A DNA stretch of 64,000 nucleotides from TMP-86 sp964247385. GTDB taxonomy: Bacteria > Pseudomonadota > Gammaproteobacteria > Steroidobacterales > Steroidobacteraceae. Below the pieces are notes generated by a model. It was not told the origin of the DNA, searched no databases, and was given only the letters and a program-made list of their open reading frames with translations. This document shows, one piece after another, positions 42,424 to 50,620 of the stretch. The translations under genes and the position numbers were made by a program. Position 1 is the stretch's first letter, and every line of letters begins with the position of its first letter. Location of the stretch: contig CAXTUB010000002.1 in assembly GCA_964247385.1 (NCBI GenBank), forward strand, positions 1 through 64,000, read 5' to 3'.

Positions 42424-43899
42424 TCAAGTTCCGCAAAACGTTGCGCTCACCACCTCATGCGGCTGAGGCGGGCGGGCGAAATATTGCACATCCGGACCCT
42501 CGTCATACGGCCGCTGCAGCGCGCTGAGCATGCGCTCGAAGGGCCTGAAGTCGCCTTGGGATTGCGCGGCCATGATGACTTCTTCGATGCGATGGTTGCG
42601 CGGGATGAGCACGGGATTCACCCGCTCCATTCTCTTGCGCACTCCGGCACGCGCGGCAGCCTCGCGGCCATGCTCATCCGCAAGCCGCGCCTGCCAGCTG
42701 GCCGCCCAGTCATCGAAGCACTGCGGATCGGCGAACAATGCGCGCGGGGCGCTTGCATCGCCTAGCTCTGCCATCGCGCACAAACCGCGAAACGTCAACG
42801 TGTAATCGGCTTGCTGCTCGGCCATGCATTGCAGCAGACGCAAGACAAGGTCGGCGTCCCCCGGAGCCGGAGAATCGAGGCCGAGCTTGGCTCGCATGCC
42901 CGTCAAGTACGCCGCGTCGAACGTGAGCGCAAACCCATCGAGCTCGGCCTGCGCAGCGGAGACGGCCGCGCTCTCGTCCGTGTCGATCAACGGCAAAAGC
43001 GCTTGCGCGAGACGCGCAAGATTCCACTGCGCAATGGCGGGCTGATTGGCGTATGCATAGCGGCCCGCGTGATCGATGGAGCTGAACACCTTGCGTGGGT
43101 GATATTCGTCCATGAATGCGCAGGGCCCAAAATCGATGGTCTCACCGGCAATGGACATGTTGTCGGTATTCATCACGCCGTGAATGAAGCCGATCTGCTG
43201 CCAGCGCGCAATGAGGGCTGCGGTGCGCGCGAGCACCGCGCGGAAAAACGCAAGAGCCGGGCGCGCATCGTCGAGGCATTGCGGATAGTGCCGCGCTATG
43301 CAGTATTGAGCGAGCGTACGCACGCCCTCGTGATCGCCTCGATTGGCAAAGAACTCGAACGTGCCGATGCGCACGTGGCTCGAAGCCACTCGCGTCAACA
43401 CCGCACCGGGCAGCCAGCCATCGCGCCGCACGCGTTCTCCCGTGCTGACCGCCGCGAGGCTTCGAGTCGAGGGCACACCGAGCGCATGCATGGATTCGCT
43501 CACCAGATATTCGCGCAATACCGGGCCGAGCGCCGCGCGCCCATCGCCCATGCGCGAGTAGGGCGTGGGCCCCGCGCCTTTGAGCTGAATGTCGCGCCGT
43601 ATTCCATGCACATCGATGATCTCGCCGAGCAAGATGGCGCGGCCGTCGCCCAGCTGCGGAACCCACTGGCCGAACTGATGCCCGGCATACGCCATGGCGA
43701 TGGGAGCGGCTTCAACCGGCACGCGATTGCCCGCGAGCATCTGCACGCCTTCGGCGGCGCGCAGCGCTCGAGGCTCGAGGCCCAAATCCAGCGCCAGCGG
43801 CTCGTTCAGCTGAATCAAGCGCGGCTCGGCGACCGGGGTGGGCGCGAGCTGCGCAAAAAACCTCGGCGGCAGCCGAGCGTAGCTATTGTCAAAATGCAT
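42424..43899 (-). CDS. selO: Protein adenylyltransferase SelO (YdiU family)
   Basis: 491 residues. Pseudokinase fold that transfers AMP to Ser/Thr/Tyr of proteins. Motifs: YAGHQFGQWVPQLGDGRAILLGE, QLKGAGPTPYSRMGDGRAALGPVLREYLVSESMHALGVP, GVMNTDNMSIAGETIDFGPCAFMDEY. The C-terminus ends in FCGT: the position that is selenocysteine in some eukaryotic relatives is Cys here. ATG at 43899. The 75-base gap to phhA holds no clear promoter. Confidence 0.95.
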   Translation of the reverse strand: MHFDNSYARLPPRFFAQLAPTPVAEPRLIQLNEPLALDLGLEPRALRAAEGVQMLAGNRVPVEAAPIAMAYAGHQFGQWVPQLGDGRAILLGEIIDVHGIRRDIQLKGAGPTPYSRMGDGRAALGPVLREYLVSESMHALGVPSTRSLAAVSTGERVRRDGWLPGAVLTRVASSHVRIGTFEFFANRGDHEGVRTLAQYCIARHYPQCLDDARPALAFFRAVLARTAALIARWQQIGFIHGVMNTDNMSIAGETIDFGPCAFMDEYHPRKVFSSIDHAGRYAYANQPAIAQWNLARLAQALLPLIDTDESAAVSAAQAELDGFALTFDAAYLTGMRAKLGLDSPAPGDADLVLRLLQCMAEQQADYTLTFRGLCAMAELGDASAPRALFADPQCFDDWAASWQARLADEHGREAAARAGVRKRMERVNPVLIPRNHRIEEVIMAAQSQGDFRPFERMLSALQRPYDEGPDVQYFARPPQPHEVVSATFCGT

Positions 43900-43974
43900 G
43901 CAGACTCACATCGATGAACCGAGTGGCGCGCCCCGCAAGCATCGCGCCCGACGAAAGATCACGCGGGCTTTACG

Positions 43975-44856
43975 CTAACTGTCGGCGCTGGCGGTCAGAG
44001 AAGAGGCACGAGGCGCCGGATGAGCCGCACCGCTCCGTGCATCCATGGGTACCACGCGATCACCCGGCAGAATGGTCTCGATCGAGATCTCGCGCGCGGC
44101 GGCCAACTTTTCATATAACGGCCCGAAATCCGTATTCAGGGTGAGATCGAGGAGCGAGCGCACTGAATCGATGACGAAATAGAGCTGCTGAAAGTGATCG
44201 ATGCAATACGGCGTGCGCATGACGCGCTCGAGCTTGAACTCCAGACGATGGGGCAGATCGCTTTCCAGCGCATAGATCGACTCGGTGCTGGAAGAGACAA
44301 TGCCGGCGCCGAACAAACGCAACCCTTGCGCCGTATGCACGAGGCCAAATTCGACGGTGTACCAATACAACCGCGCGAGATTCACGAGCCGGCCGAGCAT
44401 GAGCGCCCGATGCCCGGCGCGGCCGTACGCCGCCATGTAATCCGCAAACACCGGATTTGCGAGCATGGGTACGTGGCCGTACACATCGTGAAAGACGTCG
44501 GGTTCCTGCAGATAATCGAGCTGATCCATGCGCCGAACGAATCGGCCGGCGGGAAATCTACGGTTCGCCAGATGCTCGAAGAAAATCTCGTCCGGCACCA
44601 AACCCGGCACGGCCACCACGCGCCACCCGGTCAGCGCGCACAAGCGCTCGGATAAGGCTTCGAAGTCGGGAACGCCGCGGCCGCGCAATTCGAGCCGCTG
44701 CAAACCCTGCAGAAACTCATCGCATGCACGCCGGGCGAGAACATGCTCTTGTCGATCGCACAGCGTCAGCCACGTGCGATGGTCGGCATCGCTGTAATCC
44801 TTCCATGACTGTGGGATGGTCCAATCGCCGTGCGCGCCAGGGGGTGGCTCTTGCAT
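43975..44856 (-). CDS. phhA: Phenylalanine 4-hydroxylase
   Basis: Converts Phe to Tyr using tetrahydropterin, O2 and Fe(II). 293 residues from the ATG at 44856. Iron ligands in DVFHDVYGHVPML (two His) and TVEFGL (Glu); GAGIVSSSTESIYAL near residue 200 is the pterin/substrate region. The frame extends to 44955 upstream but those residues do not fit. No phhB (pterin dehydratase) is in the window. Confidence 0.94.
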   Translation of the reverse strand: MQEPPPGAHGDWTIPQSWKDYSDADHRTWLTLCDRQEHVLARRACDEFLQGLQRLELRGRGVPDFEALSERLCALTGWRVVAVPGLVPDEIFFEHLANRRFPAGRFVRRMDQLDYLQEPDVFHDVYGHVPMLANPVFADYMAAYGRAGHRALMLGRLVNLARLYWYTVEFGLVHTAQGLRLFGAGIVSSSTESIYALESDLPHRLEFKLERVMRTPYCIDHFQQLYFVIDSVRSLLDLTLNTDFGPLYEKLAAAREISIETILPGDRVVPMDARSGAAHPAPRASSLTASADS

Positions 44857-44863
44857 GCGAATG

Positions 44864-44869
44864 ATCGTA
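44864..44869 (-). promoter_or_regulatory. -10-like TACGAT before phhA
   Basis: On the minus strand TACGAT (4 of 6) ends seven bases before the phhA ATG. It fits the leaderless pattern seen at other units. Confidence 0.3.
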
Positions 44870-44944
44870 CGCCGTGCATCGCGAGGCCACAATCGATACC
44901 ATTTTGCGTGGCGTCTCCGTTGAAAACGAACAAGGCTTGGACCC

Positions 44945-46228
44945 ATGCGCGGCATTCCACCCGACCATCCAGACCGTAAGCTGATCGCAGATGAGGTTCA
45001 TGCGCGGCCGCCGCAACCCATCGAGACGCCATCCTCTGCCGTACATCTTGCCTTGCTCGTCAATGCGGCGGATCGCGCGCGCGAGCTTGCGCACCTGGCG
45101 GCCTTGATCGAGCCCGGCGACGCCCACTCGATTGCGCATGTCAGCCAATACACCGGACGCATCGGCGCCAGCCTGTTCAAATGGGAAAAGCACGGCGAAT
45201 TCTCCAGCTTGACGCTGTATCAGCGCCCGTCCGATGCCGAATTATTCGTCACGGCACCCGAGCGCGAGCTGCCGCCCGGGTGGCTCGAGCACTATCCGGG
45301 CGTGACCATTCTCGCGGCGCGCGCGGAGGTGCGCGCGGCCGGGGATGGCGTTCCCGACACGGCGCTGATTCGCGAATACTTTGACGGACCGCTGGTGGGC
45401 TCCGAGCTGGCCGGCGGCGCCGGCTTCGCGTGGACCGATTTTGTTACGCGCCCCGACGGCTTCGAGCGCTTCTTGTTGCTCGATCGCAGCTTCACCGCGC
45501 GTCAGGCGGGACGGATGTTGCAGCGCCTGTTCGAGATCGAGACCTATCGGCTCATGGCGCTGCTCGCGTTGCCCGTCGTTCGCGCGCTCATGCCGCGCAT
45601 CACCGCCTCGGAAGCAGCGCTCGCCGAGCTCACGCGGCACTTGTCCTCATCCACCGTCGATGACGAAAGCTTGTTGAATGAGCTCACGAGTCTTGCGGTG
45701 GAGGCGCAGGAGTGCATCGTCTCGAGCCAATTTCGCTTGAACGCATGCCGCGCTTATGCCGAGCTGGTGCGCACACGCATCGCCGAGTTGCGCGAGCAGC
45801 GGCTTCCCGGCGTGCAGCCCATCCAAGAGTTCATGGCGAGGCGCTTTACCCCTGCGGTTGCGACGTGCGCAAGCGCCGAGCGCCGCCTGCGAGATCTGGT
45901 GGAGCGGGTCGGCAACATGTCATCGCTCCTATCGACCCGCGTGGACATCGTGCGCGAGCAGCAAAATCACCGTCTGCTGGCTTCCATGGATGTGCGCGCG
46001 GAGCGTCAGTTTCACATGCAGCAATCGATCGAGCGGCTCTCCGTCGCCGCCATCGTGTATTACGGCGCGGGGCTGGTGGGCTACATCGCCCGCGCGCTCG
46101 CCGCCTCCGGCGCAAAGTTAGATGCGGAGCTCGCGGAAGCCGTGGCCATCCCCGTCATCGCGCTGCTCTGCTTCGCCGCATTGTGGCGCGCGCATCGCGA
46201 GACGGGCGAGCTTAAGACACCGCGCTGA
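44945..46228 (+). CDS. DUF3422 membrane protein
   Basis: 427 residues. DHPDRKLIADEVHARPPQPIETP at the N-terminus and HGEFSSLTLYQ are DUF3422 hallmarks. The C-terminal half is coiled (long helices around residues 240-350) and ends in two hydrophobic segments (SVAAIVYYGAGLVGYIARAL, VAIPVIALLCFAALW). Function unknown. The stop codon lies inside the end of the convergent UdgX gene (17-base overlap). Confidence 0.9.
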   Translation: MRGIPPDHPDRKLIADEVHARPPQPIETPSSAVHLALLVNAADRARELAHLAALIEPGDAHSIAHVSQYTGRIGASLFKWEKHGEFSSLTLYQRPSDAELFVTAPERELPPGWLEHYPGVTILAARAEVRAAGDGVPDTALIREYFDGPLVGSELAGGAGFAWTDFVTRPDGFERFLLLDRSFTARQAGRMLQRLFEIETYRLMALLALPVVRALMPRITASEAALAELTRHLSSSTVDDESLLNELTSLAVEAQECIVSSQFRLNACRAYAELVRTRIAELREQRLPGVQPIQEFMARRFTPAVATCASAERRLRDLVERVGNMSSLLSTRVDIVREQQNHRLLASMDVRAERQFHMQQSIERLSVAAIVYYGAGLVGYIARALAASGAKLDAELAEAVAIPVIALLCFAALWRAHRETGELKTPR

Positions 46229-47744
46229 TCGTGCGCACCGACTGCGCCGCGCTGGCCAGGTCATGCACGAGCGCCGATCGCAGCTCGCTCGCGCGCGGCT
46301 CTTCAGAGCGCAAAATCGCTGACGGATGGTACGTGACGCGCACCTTTGCGCCGCTCACGTGTGCAAACTCACGCGCGCGCGCCGACTCGATCGGAATCGA
46401 CCGGCCCGACAGCGCGCGTGCGGCCGTTGCGCCCAGCGCAACAATGACGAGCGGCGTGATTTGTGCGATTTCCCGCTCGAGCCACACACCGCATGCATCG
46501 ATTTCGCCTGCCACCGGCTTCTGATGCAGCCGCCTCTTGCCGCGGGGCTGCCATTTGAAATGCTTGACCGCATTGGTCACGAACAGACTCGACCGATCGA
46601 CCTGCGCGGCGCTCAGCGCCTCGTCGAGCACGCGCCCGGCGGGGCCCACGAAAGGCCGGCCGCGCAAGTCTTCCTCATCGCCGGGTTGTTCCCCGACCAA
46701 CATCATTCGAGCGTCACGCGGACCTTCGCCATCGACGGCTTGCGTTGCGCTCTTCCATAGATCGCAGCGCCGGCAAGCCTGCAGGCTGTTTTCATCCAGC
46801 GATGGCAAACGCTCGAGCGCACGTTGCACCGCTTTTCCCGCGATGGCGGCCTGTTCGCTCTCACGCTGTCGATGCGCGAAATTGGAATGGCCTTCGCGCA
46901 GCAACGCATGGATCTCAGCGGCCTCGGGCAGATTGTTCCAATAGCGCTGCGGCATTTCCTTTTGCATCGCCGCCGGATTGATCCGCGCCACATTGCAGAT
47001 GTTGCGGTAGTACACGCGCCACAGCGTCTCGTGCGCATCGTCCGGCGCGCGCTCGAGGGTGTGAGGCGCATCGATGATGTCGAGCTGCTCGCGATTCCAA
47101 ATCGCCGCGCCATCTGGCGTAACGATGCTCCACTGCATGTTCGGAAATCGCTTGACGAAAAACTGCGCACCGCGGGTAAGCGTGTAATGCGACGGCTCGA
47201 ACCACGCAAGGAATTTTTCCCCGCTTGCATCGACTTCCCGAAAGCGCACGAAAGCATGCATCTTGTGACAATCGCGGCGAATCTCGCGCTCCATCAGACT
47301 GGCGCGGCGCACATCCTCATCCGCCGCGTCCTCGAGCAGACGCGCATTGACGTACAGAGTGCGAAATGCCAAGCGGTACATGAGATCCCAGCGCGCGCTG
47401 TCGCGAAAATCCGCGATGGTCTCGAGCAGCCGCAACAACACGCGCGGAATGCGCAGCTCCGACCGGGAACGCGCCGCTCCGGGCGCAGCAGCCGCTCCGG
47501 CCGCAGGGACTGCTAAGGCCGCAGGGGATGCTAAGCCCATAGGAGCGGCTTCGGCCCGCTCCTCCGGGGAAGCCACTTCGGGCATCGCTTCATCGGGCGC
47601 TGCGACTTCGGCCAGCCCTCGAGCACGCGGGCGAATGCGTAGATCGATCCAATCGATGGCATCGCTCGACACCTGGGCGGCCAGCAGCGGACGGGCCGCG
47701 GCTCGCCACTCATCGAATCGGAGCACTGCACGCTCGATGCTCAA
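46212..47744 (-). CDS. udgX: DUF4130-UdgX fusion, uracil-DNA binding/repair protein
   Basis: 510 residues from the TTG at 47744, which overlaps the radical SAM stop (TTGA). Residues ~1-270 are the TIGR03915/DUF4130 domain (MYRLAFRTLYVNARLLEDAADEDVRRASLMEREIRRDCHKMHAFVRFRE, NICNVARINPAAMQKEMPQRYWNNLPE). The C-terminal ~210 residues are UdgX: LQACRRCDLWKSATQ, GEQPGDEEDLRGRPFVGPAGRVLDEAL, the KRRLHQKP loop whose His is known in UdgX to form a covalent bond to uracil sites, and TYHPSAILRSEE. An Ala/Pro-rich spacer near residue 70-100 carries an 18-bp DNA duplication. Always paired with the radical SAM gene. Confidence 0.93.
   Translation of the reverse strand: MSIERAVLRFDEWRAAARPLLAAQVSSDAIDWIDLRIRPRARGLAEVAAPDEAMPEVASPEERAEAAPMGLASPAALAVPAAGAAAAPGAARSRSELRIPRVLLRLLETIADFRDSARWDLMYRLAFRTLYVNARLLEDAADEDVRRASLMEREIRRDCHKMHAFVRFREVDASGEKFLAWFEPSHYTLTRGAQFFVKRFPNMQWSIVTPDGAAIWNREQLDIIDAPHTLERAPDDAHETLWRVYYRNICNVARINPAAMQKEMPQRYWNNLPEAAEIHALLREGHSNFAHRQRESEQAAIAGKAVQRALERLPSLDENSLQACRRCDLWKSATQAVDGEGPRDARMMLVGEQPGDEEDLRGRPFVGPAGRVLDEALSAAQVDRSSLFVTNAVKHFKWQPRGKRRLHQKPVAGEIDACGVWLEREIAQITPLVIVALGATAARALSGRSIPIESARAREFAHVSGAKVRVTYHPSAILRSEEPRASELRSALVHDLASAAQSVRTISAVS
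47500..47535. repeat. 18-bp near-perfect tandem duplication in udgX
   Basis: GCCGCAGGGACTGCTAAG (47500-47517) and GCCGCAGGGGATGCTAAG (47518-47535) differ at two bases, in frame, in an Ala/Pro-rich spacer. Confidence 0.7.
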
Positions 47745-48961
47745 AACAATGTCTGTTGCTGCGCGGCGCCGGAAAGACCCGCGCGCAGAATGTCGCTCCG
47801 AGCCGAGTCCTGTGCCGGCAAATAATCCGCCGCCAAAATGAAATGCCGCGCGCGTTTGAGACTGGCACCGAGCGCGCGCAAGTCGGCATAGCGCAACCGC
47901 CGGTGGCGGCGCGAGGACAAAATGCGCTTGACCACGCGAACTCCGAGACCCGGCACACGCAGCAGAGCGCGGCGATCGGCGCGATTCACATCCACCGGAA
48001 AGTGCTCGCGGTTCGCAAGCGCCCACACCGTTTTTGGATCCAGATCCAGATCGAGAGCGCCGCCCGTGAGCGAGCCAGTCAGCTCCGGCAAAGAAAAATC
48101 ATAGAAACGCAGCAACCAATCGGCTTGATACAAGCGGTGCTCGCGCATCAGCGGCGGAGCGCGGTTGGGAAGACGCGCGGAGGAATGCGGAATGGGGCTG
48201 AACGCAGAGTAGTAAACCCGCTTCAAGCGGTACGAGCGATACAACGTATCCGCGGCCGACAAGATGTGTGCATCGGAAGAACTTTCCGCGCCGACGATGA
48301 TTTGAGTGCTCTGACCCGCAGGTGAAAACTTGGGCGCGCGAGGCCCGCTGTCCTTGGCCTCATCCAGCTTCAAACGGATTTCGCCCATGGTGCGCTTGAT
48401 GGACACATCCGACTTCTCCGGCGCCATGGCGCTGAGCGCATCGCGCGTGGGCAATTCCAAATTCACGCTGAGCCGATCGGCATAGCGGCCGGCGCGCGCC
48501 ACTAAATCGGCGCTCGCTTCCGGAATGGTTTTCAGGTGGATGTAGCCGGCAAAGCGATGGGTCTCGCGTAGCTGACGCGCGACTTCGACCAATTGCTCCA
48601 TGGTGTAGTCGGCGGACTGAATGATGCCGGAGCTCAAAAACAACCCCTCGATATAATTGCGGCGGTAAAACGCGAGCGTGAGATCGACGACTTCATCGAC
48701 GCTGAAGCGAGCTCGGGGCACATCGCTCGAACGGCGATTGACGCAATACACGCAGTCGTAGAGACAGAAGTTCGTCAGCAGGATTTTCAGGAGCGAAACG
48801 CAGCGTCCATCGGGCGTGTAGCTGTGGCAAATGCCCATTCCCGTGGTGGAGCCCATACCCACGCCTCGAGTCGAACCGCGCTTCTGCGCTCCGCTGCTGG
48901 CGCACGAAGCGTCATACTTTGCCGCGTCGGCAAGAATCGCTAACTTTTGCTCGACTTCCAC
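47741..48961 (-). CDS. Radical SAM protein, putative DNA modification/repair (TIGR03916)
   Basis: 406 residues. KLAILADAAKYDASCASSG begins it, then TTGMGICHSYTPDGRCVSLLKILLTNFCLYDCVYC, the CxxxCxxC cluster. A C-terminal helix-hairpin-helix (PVDVNRADRRALLRVPGLGVRVVKRIL) should contact DNA. It is the known partner of the DUF4130/UdgX gene, with a 4-base overlap. GTG at 48961; a -10-like TATAAT ends six bases upstream and is embedded in a LexA-like box. Confidence 0.9.
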   Translation of the reverse strand: MEVEQKLAILADAAKYDASCASSGAQKRGSTRGVGMGSTTGMGICHSYTPDGRCVSLLKILLTNFCLYDCVYCVNRRSSDVPRARFSVDEVVDLTLAFYRRNYIEGLFLSSGIIQSADYTMEQLVEVARQLRETHRFAGYIHLKTIPEASADLVARAGRYADRLSVNLELPTRDALSAMAPEKSDVSIKRTMGEIRLKLDEAKDSGPRAPKFSPAGQSTQIIVGAESSSDAHILSAADTLYRSYRLKRVYYSAFSPIPHSSARLPNRAPPLMREHRLYQADWLLRFYDFSLPELTGSLTGGALDLDLDPKTVWALANREHFPVDVNRADRRALLRVPGLGVRVVKRILSSRRHRRLRYADLRALGASLKRARHFILAADYLPAQDSARSDILRAGLSGAAQQQTLF

Positions 48962-48962
48962 A

Positions 48963-48978
48963 CTGAGATTATATACAG
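48963..48978. promoter_or_regulatory. LexA-like SOS box and -10 of the radical SAM-udgX operon
   Basis: On the minus strand CTGT-ATATAATC-TCAG, i.e. CTGT-N8-ACAG with one mismatch and an AT-rich centre, like proteobacterial LexA operators. It contains TATAAT, so a bound repressor would block the promoter. It lies just before the GTG at 48961. No good -35 is visible. Confidence 0.6.
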
Positions 48979-49015
48979 CTTGCCCGATCTAGGGCACTTC
49001 CGGCGCGTGAGCTCA

Positions 49016-50620
49016 TCAAGGCGGGCGACCCGAGTCGCTTCGAACCGCCTGCGCGATGGAGCCTGCCTGCCAGCCGCCGCCAAGCGCTCGAATCAAGCCG
49101 ACGCTCGCGACCAACTGCCGGCCGCGAATCTGCAAGGAATTGCGGGCGTTGGTGAGCGCCGTGCTTTGAGCGACGACGACATTGAGATACGACACCGTGC
49201 CTGCCTGATATTGGTTGAGCGTGATGGTTTCGACATCCCGCGCAGCTTTGGCTGCGCTGCTTTGCACGGCGTTCGATTCTTCCAGCCGCTCGAGCGTCAC
49301 CAAATTGTCTTCCACGTCTTGGATGGCTGCGAGCGTGGTCTGTCGGTAGGCCGCGACCGCCGCATCGTAATTGGCCTCGGCCTGACGCGAAGCGGCGCGC
49401 AATGCGCCGCCGCGAAATAAAGGCAGCACGAGTGAAGGCCCGATCGACCACGTGCGATTGGCCGCAGCGACCAGATTGGAGAATTGCGAGTTCTCATAGC
49501 CGAAATTGCCGCCGAGACTCAGCGACGGAAAAAATGCAGCGCGCGCGACGCCCACCTGCGCATTCGCCGCCATGACCCGGCGCTCGGCCGCCGCCACGTC
49601 TGGACGACGTTCGAGCAAATCCGCCGGCAGTCCGAGCGGGGTTGCGGGAATGCTTGCGCGGAGCTCAGCGGCGGCAAGAGAAAAGCTCGAGGGATGTTTG
49701 CCGATGAGCACGGCGATGGCGTGCTCATATTGCGCACGCGAGATGCGTGCGTCGAGCAGTTGCGCGCGCGTCGAATCAAGCTGCGTTTGCGCTTGCAGCA
49801 CGTCGCTCCGCGCCACGACTCCGGCTGCGTACTGGTTCCGGGTAATTTTGAGGGATCGCTCGAAGCCCTGAATCTCGTCTTGCAACAAGGCGATCTGTGC
49901 GTCGGTGATGCGCAACTGAAAATAATCTTGCGCAAGCTCGGCGCGTGCGCTCAACACCACACTTTGCAAGTCCGCTTCGCTCGCGGCTGCTGTGGCGCGC
50001 GCGTTCTCCACTTGCCGGCGCACCCGGCCCCACAGGTCGAGCTCCCAGCTTGCATCGAGCGACGCGGAGTAGGAGGTTTGAACGCCGCGAGAAATGGTGG
50101 TGGGGACGGTGGTGGTGGTCGTCCCGCCCGTCGGGATGCCTCCGGCGCCCGTGCCGCCGCCAGCGCCGCCGGTTCCCGCGGAGCCGCCCGTGCCAGAAGT
50201 GCCGCCCGGAATGGTGACGGTGGAAAAGCGCGAGCGCGATCCTTCACCGCGCGTCACGGATGCATCGGCATCGAGGGTCGGAAAAAAAGCAGCGCGCGCC
50301 GATTGCACCAACGCGCGCGCGGCGCGGAATTGTGCTTCGGCCTGAAGCACGTTCTGGTTCGAAATGCTGACCTTTTGCATGAGGTCATCGAGCACGGCGT
50401 CGTCATACACTTGCCACCATGCTCCGCGCGGCAGGTGATCGCTCGGCGTCGCGGCTTTCCATTCGGCCGCCGCGGCGAAGCTTTGGGATTGCTCGGTGAT
50501 CGGCCGCTCGTACCGGGGTCCCACGGCGCAGCCGGATCCGAGCAACAGCACCGACCCCGCAGCCGAAAGAGTGACTTGACGTGCATTTTGCAACATCGCT
50601 CGGGCTCGCTTCGTGCTCAC
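49016..50620 (-). CDS. RND efflux outer-membrane factor (NodT/OprM family lipoprotein)
   Basis: 534 residues. Lipobox LLLGSGC, then CAVGPRYERP typical of the family, and two OEP repeats with AELAQDYFQLRITDAQIALLQ and NLVTLERLEESN. It forms the TolC-like exit duct. Residues ~125-165 are an unusual Gly/Thr-rich insertion (GGTSGTGGSAGTGG...), probably an exposed loop. GTG at 50620 overlaps the mdtC stop (GTGA). Last gene of the efflux operon, followed by the LexA-box region. Confidence 0.93.
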   Translation of the reverse strand: MSTKRARAMLQNARQVTLSAAGSVLLLGSGCAVGPRYERPITEQSQSFAAAAEWKAATPSDHLPRGAWWQVYDDAVLDDLMQKVSISNQNVLQAEAQFRAARALVQSARAAFFPTLDADASVTRGEGSRSRFSTVTIPGGTSGTGGSAGTGGAGGGTGAGGIPTGGTTTTTVPTTISRGVQTSYSASLDASWELDLWGRVRRQVENARATAAASEADLQSVVLSARAELAQDYFQLRITDAQIALLQDEIQGFERSLKITRNQYAAGVVARSDVLQAQTQLDSTRAQLLDARISRAQYEHAIAVLIGKHPSSFSLAAAELRASIPATPLGLPADLLERRPDVAAAERRVMAANAQVGVARAAFFPSLSLGGNFGYENSQFSNLVAAANRTWSIGPSLVLPLFRGGALRAASRQAEANYDAAVAAYRQTTLAAIQDVEDNLVTLERLEESNAVQSSAAKAARDVETITLNQYQAGTVSYLNVVVAQSTALTNARNSLQIRGRQLVASVGLIRALGGGWQAGSIAQAVRSDSGRPP

